From contig MWJO01000031.1 in NCBI GenBank assembly GCA_002027195.1, forward strand, positions 1 through 64,000: 64,000 nt of DNA, read 5' to 3'. The position numbers and the translations under genes are program-made. Positions 44,414 to 52,220 of the stretch are shown here, piece after piece. Below the pieces are notes generated by a model. It searched no databases. It saw only the letters and a list, made by a program, of their open reading frames with translations, and was not told the origin of the DNA. How positions within the stretch are numbered: the stretch's first letter is position 1; every line of letters begins with the position of its first letter. The stretch is from Streptomyces sp. GKU 895 (GTDB lineage: Bacteria; Actinomycetota; Actinomycetes; Streptomycetales; Streptomycetaceae).

Positions 44414-44522
44414 TTTGGCGCGAGCCTCGAAGATCATGGCCCCAACGTCGTGCTTTACCGGGCAGGTCCACAGACTGCCCGACGCGCCGGAAGCTTACGG
44501 GGCCATGATCACTCGCGCCAAA
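44414..44522. repeat. 109-bp imperfect palindrome with nested hairpin
   Basis: TTTGGCGCGAG (44414-44424) pairs with CTCGCGCCAAA (44512-44522), and GATCATGGCCCC (44432-44443) pairs with GGGGCCATGATC (44499-44510). The inner loop contains CGGGCAG...CTGCCCG. Lies between the IS5 transposase and the HNH gene, in a stretch without ORFs. Could be a mobile-element end, a structured RNA or a terminator. Confidence 0.65.
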
Positions 44523-44593
44523 GCAGCGCCACCCCAAAGCCGCTCCACCGACCTCGACGGCTACCTGCATGCGCCGTGAGGCTCTGAGAAGCA

Positions 44594-45448
44594 TCACAGG
44601 GGAACATCACAGAGAACATTCGCTGTGAGACTGGCCTCTCTGTGACCACGAATAGCGCAGCGAGCGACAGCCGAGTACTCCGCCGACCGAGTGAGAAACT
44701 GCGCCAATTCCGCTAGGCGCTCTTTATACAAATACTGCAAATCTGGATTTCCGCTAGAATACTGCTTATAGATCAAATCCGCCTTATTGCAGAGCGATAT
44801 GATCTTCAGGTAGATCCGCTTCCTTTCTTCGACCGTATACGGGTGATCTAAATGCAAAATGGTTCGCGATATATCGATACGATTCTGAGATACTGGATCA
44901 GCGATGACCGTAGATGGATTTAGCTTGATCTTCCCCTCCTCGTCATACCAAACCATGGAAACGTCGATAACTGAGCACGGGTCGAGAAGGAGCGGCCGCT
45001 CAAGGTCTACGGAGTCGCTTGACCTATAGGCTCGAAACGATCCTACAGCGAGAGGAAAGTGGTCCTGCTTCCCTCCGGCGCTTCCCGATTGAACATGTTT
45101 ACGTCTACTATTGCAATACGTGCAGGAGAATCGATAGTTCTTATAATCGAAGGCAAGCCACCAATACCCGGGATGGTTGGAGTCTTCAGCAACTCTCCCC
45201 TTTGGTCTGAAGTGGTCCACAGCATTATCCGCTCGGACATTCTTTGATTCACAGTACCAACATTTTCCGTGGGAAGCCTCAGCAAGTTTCTCTTTGACTT
45301 CGCGCCATAGATCAGAATTCGCTTTTAGGATTTCATCTCGATCTTCAGCAGTAGCCGCCTTCTCCAGCTCCCGAGTGACAGAGAGACAGTGATTCTTCCA
45401 TTTGGCGGGTAGAAGGGCAGCAACCTCTTCCAGATCTACAAAAATCAC
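44594..45448 (-). CDS. HNH nuclease, PtuB/retron-type (TIGR02646-like)
   Basis: 284 aa from GTG 45448, preceded by GGGGGA and starting one base after the ATPase stop (taaCgtg); a longer ORF from 45577 would sit inside that gene. The core is KCWYCESKNVRADNAVDHFRPKGRV with a zinc CxxC and the D-H of the HNH site, then GYWWLAFDYKNYRFSCTYCNSRR with the second CxxC and the N. The same arrangement is found in Septu PtuB and in HNH effectors of some retrons. Expected to cut DNA or RNA when released or activated by the neighbouring ATPase. Low G+C. Confidence 0.85.
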   Translation of the reverse strand: MIFVDLEEVAALLPAKWKNHCLSVTRELEKAATAEDRDEILKANSDLWREVKEKLAEASHGKCWYCESKNVRADNAVDHFRPKGRVAEDSNHPGYWWLAFDYKNYRFSCTYCNSRRKHVQSGSAGGKQDHFPLAVGSFRAYRSSDSVDLERPLLLDPCSVIDVSMVWYDEEGKIKLNPSTVIADPVSQNRIDISRTILHLDHPYTVEERKRIYLKIISLCNKADLIYKQYSSGNPDLQYLYKERLAELAQFLTRSAEYSAVARCAIRGHREASLTANVLCDVPL

Positions 45449-45449
45449 G

Positions 45450-47012
45450 TTACTCTCCCCCGAGTGATTCGCTGCCTTGTTCGCCAAGAACTTCTCGCAG
45501 AAGGTCATGAGCCGCCTCGCGATTTTCCTCAATCTCTTCACGCGAGAAAACAAGGGGTGCATCCCCTTCAGTCTCATCGCTGAACTTCGCGCGAAGGTAC
45601 TCCTGGAACTCTGGGTCGCGATCTTCCATCAGCAAACCGAGCGCTTGAAGCTGTTCACTAAGGTCACGAAGTTCATCCGCCTCGACTGGAGACAGATGAC
45701 CTCGGGATGCGAGGTCTCGCTTTCGGTCCAGGATTTGCAGCGTTTCGAGATCCAACTGCGAACGGAGGCCGTAGACGTCACTTGTAAGCAAGTTGCCGAC
45801 CCCCATTCCTCGCGGATCCTCAAGGGGTTCTGATGCTGAAACCGTTCCGTCGTCATGGCGCTCAAGAATGCGTACTTCAGACTTGAGGAGGCCGGCGACC
45901 ACCAAGGGGTCGTGAGTGGCCATTAGGACGTGAGACCCCTCGTCAAGAGCCCCGAAGTCGTGCAGAAACTTCCGGTATTGCACACTCCATGCAGGATTAA
46001 GATGAGTGTCCGGCTCATCAAGGAGAAATAGTGATTCTTCCTCTCTGGTAAACCTCATCAAGCCAAGAACTAGCAACAACTGTTGTTCGCCTTCGCTGAG
46101 CTGCCTAAAGGTGAGAGAGGTGGAGCCGCGAGCCGTCGAAACTCGTATGCGAACGTCGTGAATGAGTTCCGACATGTATGTGCTTTCAAGAGCTTTAAAG
46201 AACTCTTGATTGCTCGTGTATTCACTCGCTAGAGCACGCGTCTCCGCAAGACCGGATAGATAGAGAAAAAGGTGCTCGGAACGAGCAAACCTAGCCAACC
46301 CAACCGGCACCCTTCTGTCGAGTCTCATTGGGGCCAGCGCGAGTGCATACAATCTGTCGAGAAACCCTCGCACGGTACCACGAGCGTTCCAGAAGCGCTT
46401 GTCGCCAGCTCTGCTACTCCATGAGGGCTTTTGCATCACAAACATGACGGAGTCGAGATCGTGAATACCGAGTTGCCCTCTGAGGAGATCCTGGACAGTA
46501 GGATCATCGTCAAGAAAGAAGGCGAGCAAGACAAAGCTGGAATACACATTCCGCGCATAAAACAGTGGGCGCAGAGGTTTCTCTACACCTCGGAGGAGAT
46601 CTCTATAGAAGCGCTCCTGATGGGCGCTAAAGTGTTCCTCAAGTCGATTACTGGGGCCGGAATAGTAGCCAAAAACATGCCGCGGTCGGTACTGAGCCCC
46701 AGCAGTACCTACGAACTTGCTAGCCGGCACTTGCTCGCCATCGACCGAACAAGACAAATGACGGGCACCTTCGATTTCCGCAGCGGAGATCTCGATAATT
46801 TGCCCTTTGATCTCATACTTGAGATCGTATGCAAATGAGGGAGGAAACCCCAGGTCGAGGTCTCGAAATATAACTGTCAGTGCTTCGAGAAGATTCGACT
46901 TCCCTGCACCATTACGGCCGACAAGCACTGACACCGGAGCTTCCCTGTCGAACGAAACACGGAAGTTGTGTAGGTTCTTAAAGCTAGGTAGCGAGACTTC
47001 AAGAATTCTCAC
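45450..47012 (-). CDS. AAA/ABC-type SMC-like ATPase, PtuA-like
   Basis: 520 aa from GTG 47012, GTGA overlap with hsdS. Walker A VLVGRNGAGKSNLLEAL (residues 30-46), ABC signature RQLSEGEQQLLLVLGLMRF, Walker B SLFLLDEPDTHLNP, and H-loop VLMATHDPLV. A long insert lies between the two halves, and the C-terminal 130 residues are Glu-rich. This is the RecF/OLD-like head of PtuA, the sensor in Septu and in retron-ATPase-HNH defences. It probably holds the HNH protein inactive until triggered. Confidence 0.88.
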   Translation of the reverse strand: MRILEVSLPSFKNLHNFRVSFDREAPVSVLVGRNGAGKSNLLEALTVIFRDLDLGFPPSFAYDLKYEIKGQIIEISAAEIEGARHLSCSVDGEQVPASKFVGTAGAQYRPRHVFGYYSGPSNRLEEHFSAHQERFYRDLLRGVEKPLRPLFYARNVYSSFVLLAFFLDDDPTVQDLLRGQLGIHDLDSVMFVMQKPSWSSRAGDKRFWNARGTVRGFLDRLYALALAPMRLDRRVPVGLARFARSEHLFLYLSGLAETRALASEYTSNQEFFKALESTYMSELIHDVRIRVSTARGSTSLTFRQLSEGEQQLLLVLGLMRFTREEESLFLLDEPDTHLNPAWSVQYRKFLHDFGALDEGSHVLMATHDPLVVAGLLKSEVRILERHDDGTVSASEPLEDPRGMGVGNLLTSDVYGLRSQLDLETLQILDRKRDLASRGHLSPVEADELRDLSEQLQALGLLMEDRDPEFQEYLRAKFSDETEGDAPLVFSREEIEENREAAHDLLREVLGEQGSESLGGE

Positions 47013-48628
47013 ACCTCACCGCCCGCGGTAACGAAGACAAATTCTTCGTCGGGGCGATCAATTCCGATGCGCCCCTCCCTCCGCATCTCACGTAGAAGGG
47101 CATAGAAATCATCAACAGCGTTATCCTCAAGGCTCATGCTGCGATACAGCTCTTCTGGGCTAATACGACCGCCAGACGCCTGAACGACCTGTAGCAAATG
47201 ATCAGCGTTCAGTTCACCGCTTTGAGGACTCATTTCCTTGGGGTTCCTTTTTGAGGGGGCTCTTCTTTTGACATTTCGCTTCAATGGAACTTGCCTCTCT
47301 CGCAAGCGAGTTACGAGGCCCACGCCTTCCATTGAGTTTTCTGTTCCGAGACCCTGCGAAACTTCGCGCGCGAGATGGCCGTAGGCCAATTCCGGGAGCG
47401 TCCGTACTTCAGTTTCCGCTAGCTCCCGTTGGCTTTCCAAGAGAGTGGCCCTAGTCTCGTGCACCTTATCCACCACTTGGTTTATAAGGTGCACCTTCCT
47501 CCGCTGCTCTCCAAGCTCCGGAACTGGTACAGGAAGTAGCCGGACATCCCGAAGGTTAAGACCCGGCATGTCGATTCCACGCATGCGCTCTGATAGCCAC
47601 CTCTGAACCCATTCACTTGAAAGCCAATGTGCCAAATACTCGCTTTCAAGATCCTCACGCGGCCTCAGCCGAGCGATACCTCGATTGATGTTCCCACCGT
47701 CAAGCTCAGGAGGCACCACAGCGACCCGCGTATTGCGGATGATGCCCAATAGCACATCACCGGACGCGATAGCAGATCGAGAAAACTTGTCGTGAACCTC
47801 CAACGAAGTGTTTCTCAGTTTTTCTTCTGTGATTTGTTCGTTCTGAATATCCTGCTGCTGGATATACGGAATACCTGTCCCATCATCGATATCTGGGCCA
47901 GGTTGGAGAATCCCGTAGACGATCGGAGCATCCACTGCGACTGATTCTGCTGCGGTCTTCCAAGGAAAAGCCACTCCAGCAGAGATGGCGCGTTCCTCTG
48001 GAACTCCATCGCCGATCAACACTTGGTCGCGTACTTTACGCGCCAGTGATTCGATTTCTGGAATCGATTCAGTTAGCACGTGTCTCGCGGTGTCGACGCG
48101 TTCTTGAAAGGCTCGTGCCACGTCTGCCAATGACTCTTGCACAGTGCGAGGGGGAACCGGAAAGGGAAGCGCTTTAAATCTGTTCAGTCCTAGATGTGCA
48201 ATATTCGTGGTTGATTTCGCAATCCGGGAGAATACACCCTCTTTCTGGTATGCCCGAAACACGAGCAAGGCATACTCGGGAAGAATCTCTTTATGCGGAC
48301 GGAACCTGATAATGCTGTTCTGGAAATACAGCTCTTCTACTTCTCCACGGTACAAGGCGCACCGGCCCACCAGCTCTCTACTCTGCCCTTCGCAGAGAAG
48401 CACGTCACCTTCTCTTAGGCGGAGCCTCTCCCTTGCCTCTACAGAAAAATACATAGTGGCCAGGTCGCTGAAGTCGCACTCGTCGTCAAAGACGTTCGCA
48501 ACTCTCAGATAGGGATACTGTTCCAAGGCATGAGATGCCGCAGGGGTCTTTTGTTGCCCAGAAATTGCCAGGCCGGCTTCTGATACCTGGCAGACACCCC
48601 AGTTAGGCGGGAAATCTTTCGTAATCAC
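47009..48628 (-). CDS. hsdS: Type I specificity subunit HsdS with C-terminal winged-helix-like extension
   Basis: 539 aa from GTG 48628, GTGA overlap with hsdM. Two target-recognition domains: residues 1-200 (YLRVANVFDDECDFSDL...LNRFKALPFPVPPRTVQESLADVARAFQERV) and about 215-410 (IPYIQQQDIQNEQITEEKLRNTS...LNLRDVRLLPVPVPELGEQRRKVHLINQV), each followed by a conserved helix. A basic linker (KRNVKRRAPSKRNPKE) leads to about 70 extra residues (LNADHLLQVVQASGGRISPEELYRSM...REGRIGIDRPDEEFVFV) that look like a winged helix, absent from standard HsdS. Confidence 0.88.
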   Translation of the reverse strand: MITKDFPPNWGVCQVSEAGLAISGQQKTPAASHALEQYPYLRVANVFDDECDFSDLATMYFSVEARERLRLREGDVLLCEGQSRELVGRCALYRGEVEELYFQNSIIRFRPHKEILPEYALLVFRAYQKEGVFSRIAKSTTNIAHLGLNRFKALPFPVPPRTVQESLADVARAFQERVDTARHVLTESIPEIESLARKVRDQVLIGDGVPEERAISAGVAFPWKTAAESVAVDAPIVYGILQPGPDIDDGTGIPYIQQQDIQNEQITEEKLRNTSLEVHDKFSRSAIASGDVLLGIIRNTRVAVVPPELDGGNINRGIARLRPREDLESEYLAHWLSSEWVQRWLSERMRGIDMPGLNLRDVRLLPVPVPELGEQRRKVHLINQVVDKVHETRATLLESQRELAETEVRTLPELAYGHLAREVSQGLGTENSMEGVGLVTRLRERQVPLKRNVKRRAPSKRNPKEMSPQSGELNADHLLQVVQASGGRISPEELYRSMSLEDNAVDDFYALLREMRREGRIGIDRPDEEFVFVTAGGEV

Positions 48629-50030
48629 GCTTCACCATCTGCAATCGAGCTCTGCTCAACGGCAGACCTCAATGAATCGTCCCTCAGCATTTCTTCGACT
48701 TCGCCGATGGCGATTTGAGCTGCGGTAATGTGATGCAGAAGGCTTACCGCTAGGTCATGAGGCGTGCGGCGCAGGCCATCGCTGCTTGGTTCAATTTCTG
48801 ATTTTCCTACTAGGTCTAGTCTATCTTCCGCGAGCCGCAAGTCCTCACGCCTTACGCATTTAAAGCGTTCAGTCTCTTGCCGCTCTGCATGGCCTAGTGG
48901 ATCGCTGCCGTAACATGCGAGGAAGTCTTCCAGGTCGGCAAGGGTCAGTGGCTTGCGTTTGGTAAACGAGTTAGCCGATGACCTGAGATCGTAAATCCAT
49001 GTAGAGCTTGTAGCACCATCTGCACAGAAGAAGAGGACAGATGTTCTAATCCCAGTCGCGTAAAAGATACCCGTTGGTAGCCTCAAAATAGTGTGCAGAC
49101 GGTAATTGTCCAGCAGGTGAGTCCTAATTGATGACGCCACCCACCTTCGAATAGAACATTGTCAGGAACTACAACCGCAGCCCTGCCTCCCTTGGCGAGG
49201 CTCTTGTAGATATGCTGAAAGAATCCCAGTTGCTTGTTAGAGGTTGGGAAGTCCATGTGTTTGCTCTGTGTTGCCGACAAGGCTCCTTTGACTCCAAAGG
49301 GAGGATTCGTCAGGCACACGGAAACTTGGAACTTGCTCGGGTCTCTGCTCAGAGAGTCGCCCAGATCGATTTCTCCATCGAGGCCGTGTAGTAGGAGGTT
49401 CATCAAAGCCATGCGTCGGACATCGTGCACCAACTCAACGCCATGAAGTTGAGGCTGGTTTTCCCCGTTGCCGCTTGTGTGAAGCCCAGCAGCAACCAAA
49501 AAACCGGCAGTCCCGGCTGCTGGATCATAGACTGTGTCACTACTTGTAGGATTAAGCGCTTTCACCAGGGCATCGACGACTGCCCTGGGAGTGAAGTATT
49601 GCCCCGTTCCATACCTCGACTCTTGGGCGTTCTTCTCGATTAGCCCTTCGTAGACGTCCCCCAATCCATTCTGGCGAGCGCGATACCAGTCAATTTCATC
49701 AATGCCTTCGATCAACTGTCGCAGTGCCGCGCCGGATGTTAGCCGAGTTTCGGCTTCGTCATAGATTATTGCTACCGTAGAATCTTCGGAATTCCCAAGT
49801 CGCTCCAGAAGGGCACTGTAGAATTCTGCGACGGTATCTTCATTTTGTTCGCGGAGTGCCGCCCATCGACACTCCGCCGGCAGCCGGTCTTCCATCTCGA
49901 GTTCAGCGGCCAGCTTCAGAAAGAGCAAATAGGTAAGTTCGTTCAGATATTCGTGGTATGTGACGCCTTCATCACGAAGAACGGCACAGAGCGACCAAAG
50001 CCTTCGCGTGACGTCTGACGTGTCTCTCAT
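48625..50030 (-). pseudogene. hsdM: Type I DNA methyltransferase HsdM, one frameshift
   Basis: N6-adenine methylase subunit. First frame from ATG 50030: helical N-domain (WSLCAVLRDEGVTYHEYLNELTYLLFLKL), RYGTGQYFTPRAVVDALV, motif I DPAAGTAGFLVAAG, motif IV LTNPPFGVKG, and up to VVPDNVLFEGG. The C-terminal part (SSIRTHLLDNYRLHTILRLPTGIFYATGIRTSVLFF onward) continues in the next frame. One missing G in GGTGGGTGGCG at about 49138-49148 restores a 468-aa protein aligned with normal HsdM. GTG 49140 could start the C-terminal part separately. First gene of the operon. Confidence 0.85.
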
Positions 50031-50050
50031 CTGATCCCTCGTGCCTCAGT

Positions 50051-50103
50051 TGCAATCAGGGCTACTTTACCCTACGCGTTCGACCAAAGTAGCCCTGATT
50101 GCA
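50051..50103. repeat. Perfect 18-bp inverted repeat upstream of hsdM
   Basis: TGCAATCAGGGCTACTTT (50051-50068) and its exact complement (50086-50103), separated by 17 bp, start 21 bp before the hsdM ATG. It must lie in the promoter or leader of the defence operon. An operator or a leader hairpin is the simplest reading. Confidence 0.8.
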
Positions 50104-50627
50104 GTTCTCAATCGATGGTTATTAAGTTCTCGGACTTCCCTAAGGGACGTAGGATTTAGTTATTCCTGGTCACCATGAATCGGCTTTGCGCACGCCCCGA
50201 TGTCAACTTGCTGACGCTCGCACTGCCACGTGTAGTGAGAGTTGGACGTCGGCGCGTTCCGCACCGCCCGTACGCTACTTGACCTTCGCAGACGGCGCGC
50301 AAGTCACTGATGCAGCCTTTCAGACCGCACAGGACGCGCACTACATGGCCGCCCAGGCCGCACCTCTGAACCAGATCAACGGGTTCGAAGGAGAGCACCT
50401 TACGGCTGGTCATGGAGCGGTTCGACTGCGAATGACTCGTGCGCGACGCGGGCCAGATCGTGCGGGAACCACGGGGAACATAGGGAAACCGATTGACCGT
50501 CTACCGCGCTTCTGCGTCGCGCTGGTGCAGGCCAAGCTTGGAGCAAGCCCTAGCCGCCCTCAGCTTCCCAAGCTGAGGGCTGGTGCCAGCCTTGACCGCG
50601 ATCGATCAGCGCTGATCAGCTGAGCCC

Positions 50628-50852
50628 ATGCCCGCGGAACCCAGCGAGTACGACCAGGCAACGCCGATCGTGGCAACCTATCTTGCGAAGATCGAGCGAG
50701 CGGTTGACCGGCCTCGTGCCTCACATGCGGGGCAGCCGTTCGCTGCGGTCCATCGAGCACTTGCCAGAGCGCTACAAGACGAGGGGGCTCAACGTGTCGT
50801 GCCTCAAGTCGTGGAGGAGTTGGTGCGCCAGACCTCTGGTGCAGCGACCTAG
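50628..50852 (+). CDS. Small hypothetical protein near attR
   Basis: 74 aa (MPAEPSEYDQATPIVATYLAKIERAV...), helical with acidic and basic stretches. No clear ribosome-binding site and no family. Might be a remnant. Confidence 0.28.
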   Translation: MPAEPSEYDQATPIVATYLAKIERAVDRPRASHAGQPFAAVHRALARALQDEGAQRVVPQVVEELVRQTSGAAT

Positions 50853-50873
50853 CCAAGGGGAGCGGCGGGGTGA

Positions 50874-50894
50874 GTGTCTAACTGCGTGACAACG
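50874..50894. repeat. Right copy of 21-bp direct repeat, candidate integrase arm site
   Basis: GTGTCTAACTGCGTGACAACG-type sequence matching 31819-31839 with two differences, 95 bp inside attR. Confidence 0.5.
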
Positions 50895-50988
50895 CCGACG
50901 AACAGCGGCGGACGAGCCCGGACGTCCACGGCCCATCCGCGCAGGTGAGTGGCGCGTAGGCCCAAGGCAGCACTCAGTCCAAAGTTGC

Positions 50989-51052
50989 TTCGGGACGAAG
51001 AGGTCGTGGGTTCAAATCCCGCCACCCCGACAGCCAAAACAGCAGGTGAGGC
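50989..51052. repeat. attR: attR of the AICE
   Basis: Identical over 64 bp to 31715-31778: the 3' part of tRNA-Pro without its 5' half, so no functional tRNA here. Marks the right border of the element. Confidence 0.92.
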
Positions 51053-51085
51053 GCCTACCGGTTTCGGTAGGCGCCTCACCTGTTT
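51043..51085 (+). terminator. Intrinsic terminator at attR (original chromosomal copy)
   Basis: CAGGTGAGGCGCCTACCG (51043-51060) pairs with 51065-51082, loop GTTT, then TTTC. The stem differs from the attL copy in paired positions on both arms, keeping the fold. Confidence 0.85.
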
Positions 51086-51396
51086 CTGCGTGCGCGGGGC
51101 GGGACGTATGGCTCGATCCCTCGGTCTTCGAGGGCCTCGATCAGGTCTCGGGGAACTCGCCGTTCTGCACCACCGTGAGACGGTCATTGGTTCTGAAGGC
51201 GCATCCGAATCACAGGTCCGAGTTTCCGGGTCCGCGCGCCGGCTTCATTCTGGCGTGGCGTTTTGCGGAGCAGGAAGCGGTGACTTGGGGTGCCGCGGGG
51301 CTTCGGGCGCTCCGTCGTTCGGCTGGTGTTGCCTGGGCGGCCGTAGCCTTGGGGCGCAGGAAGTGAACCGATGAGCCCGTTAAGGACGTCCACCCG
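51053..51396. other. Intergenic region after attR
   Basis: Beyond the terminator I see no gene. Several short ORFs lack family resemblance. The sequence to 51366 has small self-complementary pieces only. Confidence 0.4.
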
Positions 51397-51720
51397 ATGA
51401 TCATCTTTGGCACCAAGGGATATCTGTACCAGCTCGCGATACTCACGCTGGTCTGCGGCGGCTGTGGCAACCCCGCCGCTCACACCCTCCGGAAGCGCGT
51501 CACGAAGTTCACTCTGTTCTTCGTGCCGTTGTTCCCCATCTCGACCAAGTACGCGACGCAGTGCACCTTCTGCGGCACGGAGGTGAAGATCGGGAAGGAG
51601 CAGGCCGAGCAGCTTCAGGCGCAGGCGGCGGGTGCTGCCGCCCCGTACGGGCAGGGCCAGGGGCAGGGGCAGGGGCAAGGGCAGGGGTACGGGCAAGCCC
51701 AGCAGCCTTATCAGTCCTGA
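51397..51720 (+). CDS. Zinc-ribbon protein with Gly-Gln tail
   Basis: 107 aa. CGGCGNPAAHTLRKRVTKFTLFFVPLFPISTKYATQCTFCGTEVKIG has two C-x2-C pairs of a zinc ribbon with a hydrophobic stretch between them. The C-terminus is a (GQ)n repeat followed by YGQAQQPYQS. A common actinobacterial family of unknown function. Confidence 0.8.
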   Translation: MIIFGTKGYLYQLAILTLVCGGCGNPAAHTLRKRVTKFTLFFVPLFPISTKYATQCTFCGTEVKIGKEQAEQLQAQAAGAAAPYGQGQGQGQGQGQGYGQAQQPYQS

Positions 51721-51762
51721 GCGGGCGTCGACCCCGGCGTGACGACTCCGTGCTTGGCCTCG

Positions 51763-52220
51763 TCAGTGGATGACGTCCGAGTGCGGGTCGGGGTGCTTGT
51801 GCAGGTCCAAGCCCGTTGTGCCCTCCCTCTCCCTGCCCGGCAGCAGTCGCATGTCGTGGTCGTAGTCGCCGCCCGTGAGGGTGCGGAAGGGGATCGGGGG
51901 GTCCGTGAACAGGGTGTCCAAGCGGCGGGCGTAGGCCTCGCGGGCCGGGGCGTAGCGCTCGGGGGGCATGCGGTCCGTGTCGTAGACCGCGAAGGGTTCC
52001 AGCGGGGTCATGCCGGTGAACCAGAACAGGCCGTGCTGGAGCGGGTGGAGGACATCGGTGAGGCGGCCGTGGATGCCCCGGTCGGAGAAGGCCGTCTCCC
52101 TCGCGCCGAGCGTCACCGAGAGCAGGGCCCGGCGGCCGGCCAGCGCGCTGCCGGTGTCGTCGTACGGCGGCGGGACCTTCGGGCCGTAAGCGAAACCGCT
52201 CGTGAAGACGCGCCGGGCGT
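51763..52220 (-). pseudogene. NAD(P)H-quinone-oxidoreductase-like flavodoxin-fold protein, 5' end deleted
   Basis: The C-terminal part only: RVFTSGFAYGPKVPPPYDD, RRALLSVTLGARE, HPLQHGLFWFTGMTPLEPFAVYD, as in MdaB/NQO-type flavoproteins. The frame is open back to about 52220 but there is no N-terminal flavin-binding motif and no start. Instead the sequence joins directly to the 3' part of a divergent regulator. A deletion is the likely cause. Confidence 0.78.

Larger units (their letters stand above)
31715..50988. mobile_element. Actinomycete integrative and conjugative element (AICE, pSAM2-type), 19.3 kb
   Basis: Bounded by attL/attR repeats in tRNA-Pro. It encodes integrase, Xis, RepSA-type replication initiator, Spd/transfer proteins, TraB-type translocase, SCO3933-family and GntR regulators, then cargo (zinc-finger/HATPase, DUF1152/HEAT, IS5 transposase, HsdMS-ATPase-HNH operon). 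AICEs excise, replicate as rolling circles and move as double-stranded DNA by a single FtsK-like protein. All core modules are present. DUF2637 and hsdM carry frameshifts. Confidence 0.93.
50104..50988. other. Element right end, mostly non-coding
   Basis: About 880 bp with no recognised protein. Contains a hairpin (50556-50566 with 50570-50580, loop CCC), a 14-bp palindrome GATCAGCGCTGATC (50604-50617), a weak 74-codon ORF at 50628-50852, and the right copy of the 21-bp repeat. Other ORFs here (for example 50186-50623) have no family resemblance. Confidence 0.5.

Noticed and set aside
45449..45577. Longer start of the HNH gene at 45577
   Set aside because: It would overlap the ATPase by 128 bp with unusual basic residues; GTG 45448 with GGGGGA and a 1-nt gap to the ATPase stop fits the coupled operon better.
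44594..47012. Retron (ATPase-HNH effector with reverse transcriptase and msr/msd)
   Set aside because: The ATPase-HNH pair resembles retron effectors, but no reverse transcriptase frame (YxDD) occurs in the window.
50186..50623. 145-codon ORF near attR
   Set aside because: No family resemblance, no ribosome-binding site, and codon use unlike a real gene; treated as non-coding.
31715..50988. HsdR or other DEAD-box restriction subunit in the element
   Set aside because: No frame in the element shows DEAD/helicase motifs or a PD-(D/E)XK signature; this absence supports the hybrid reading of the operon.
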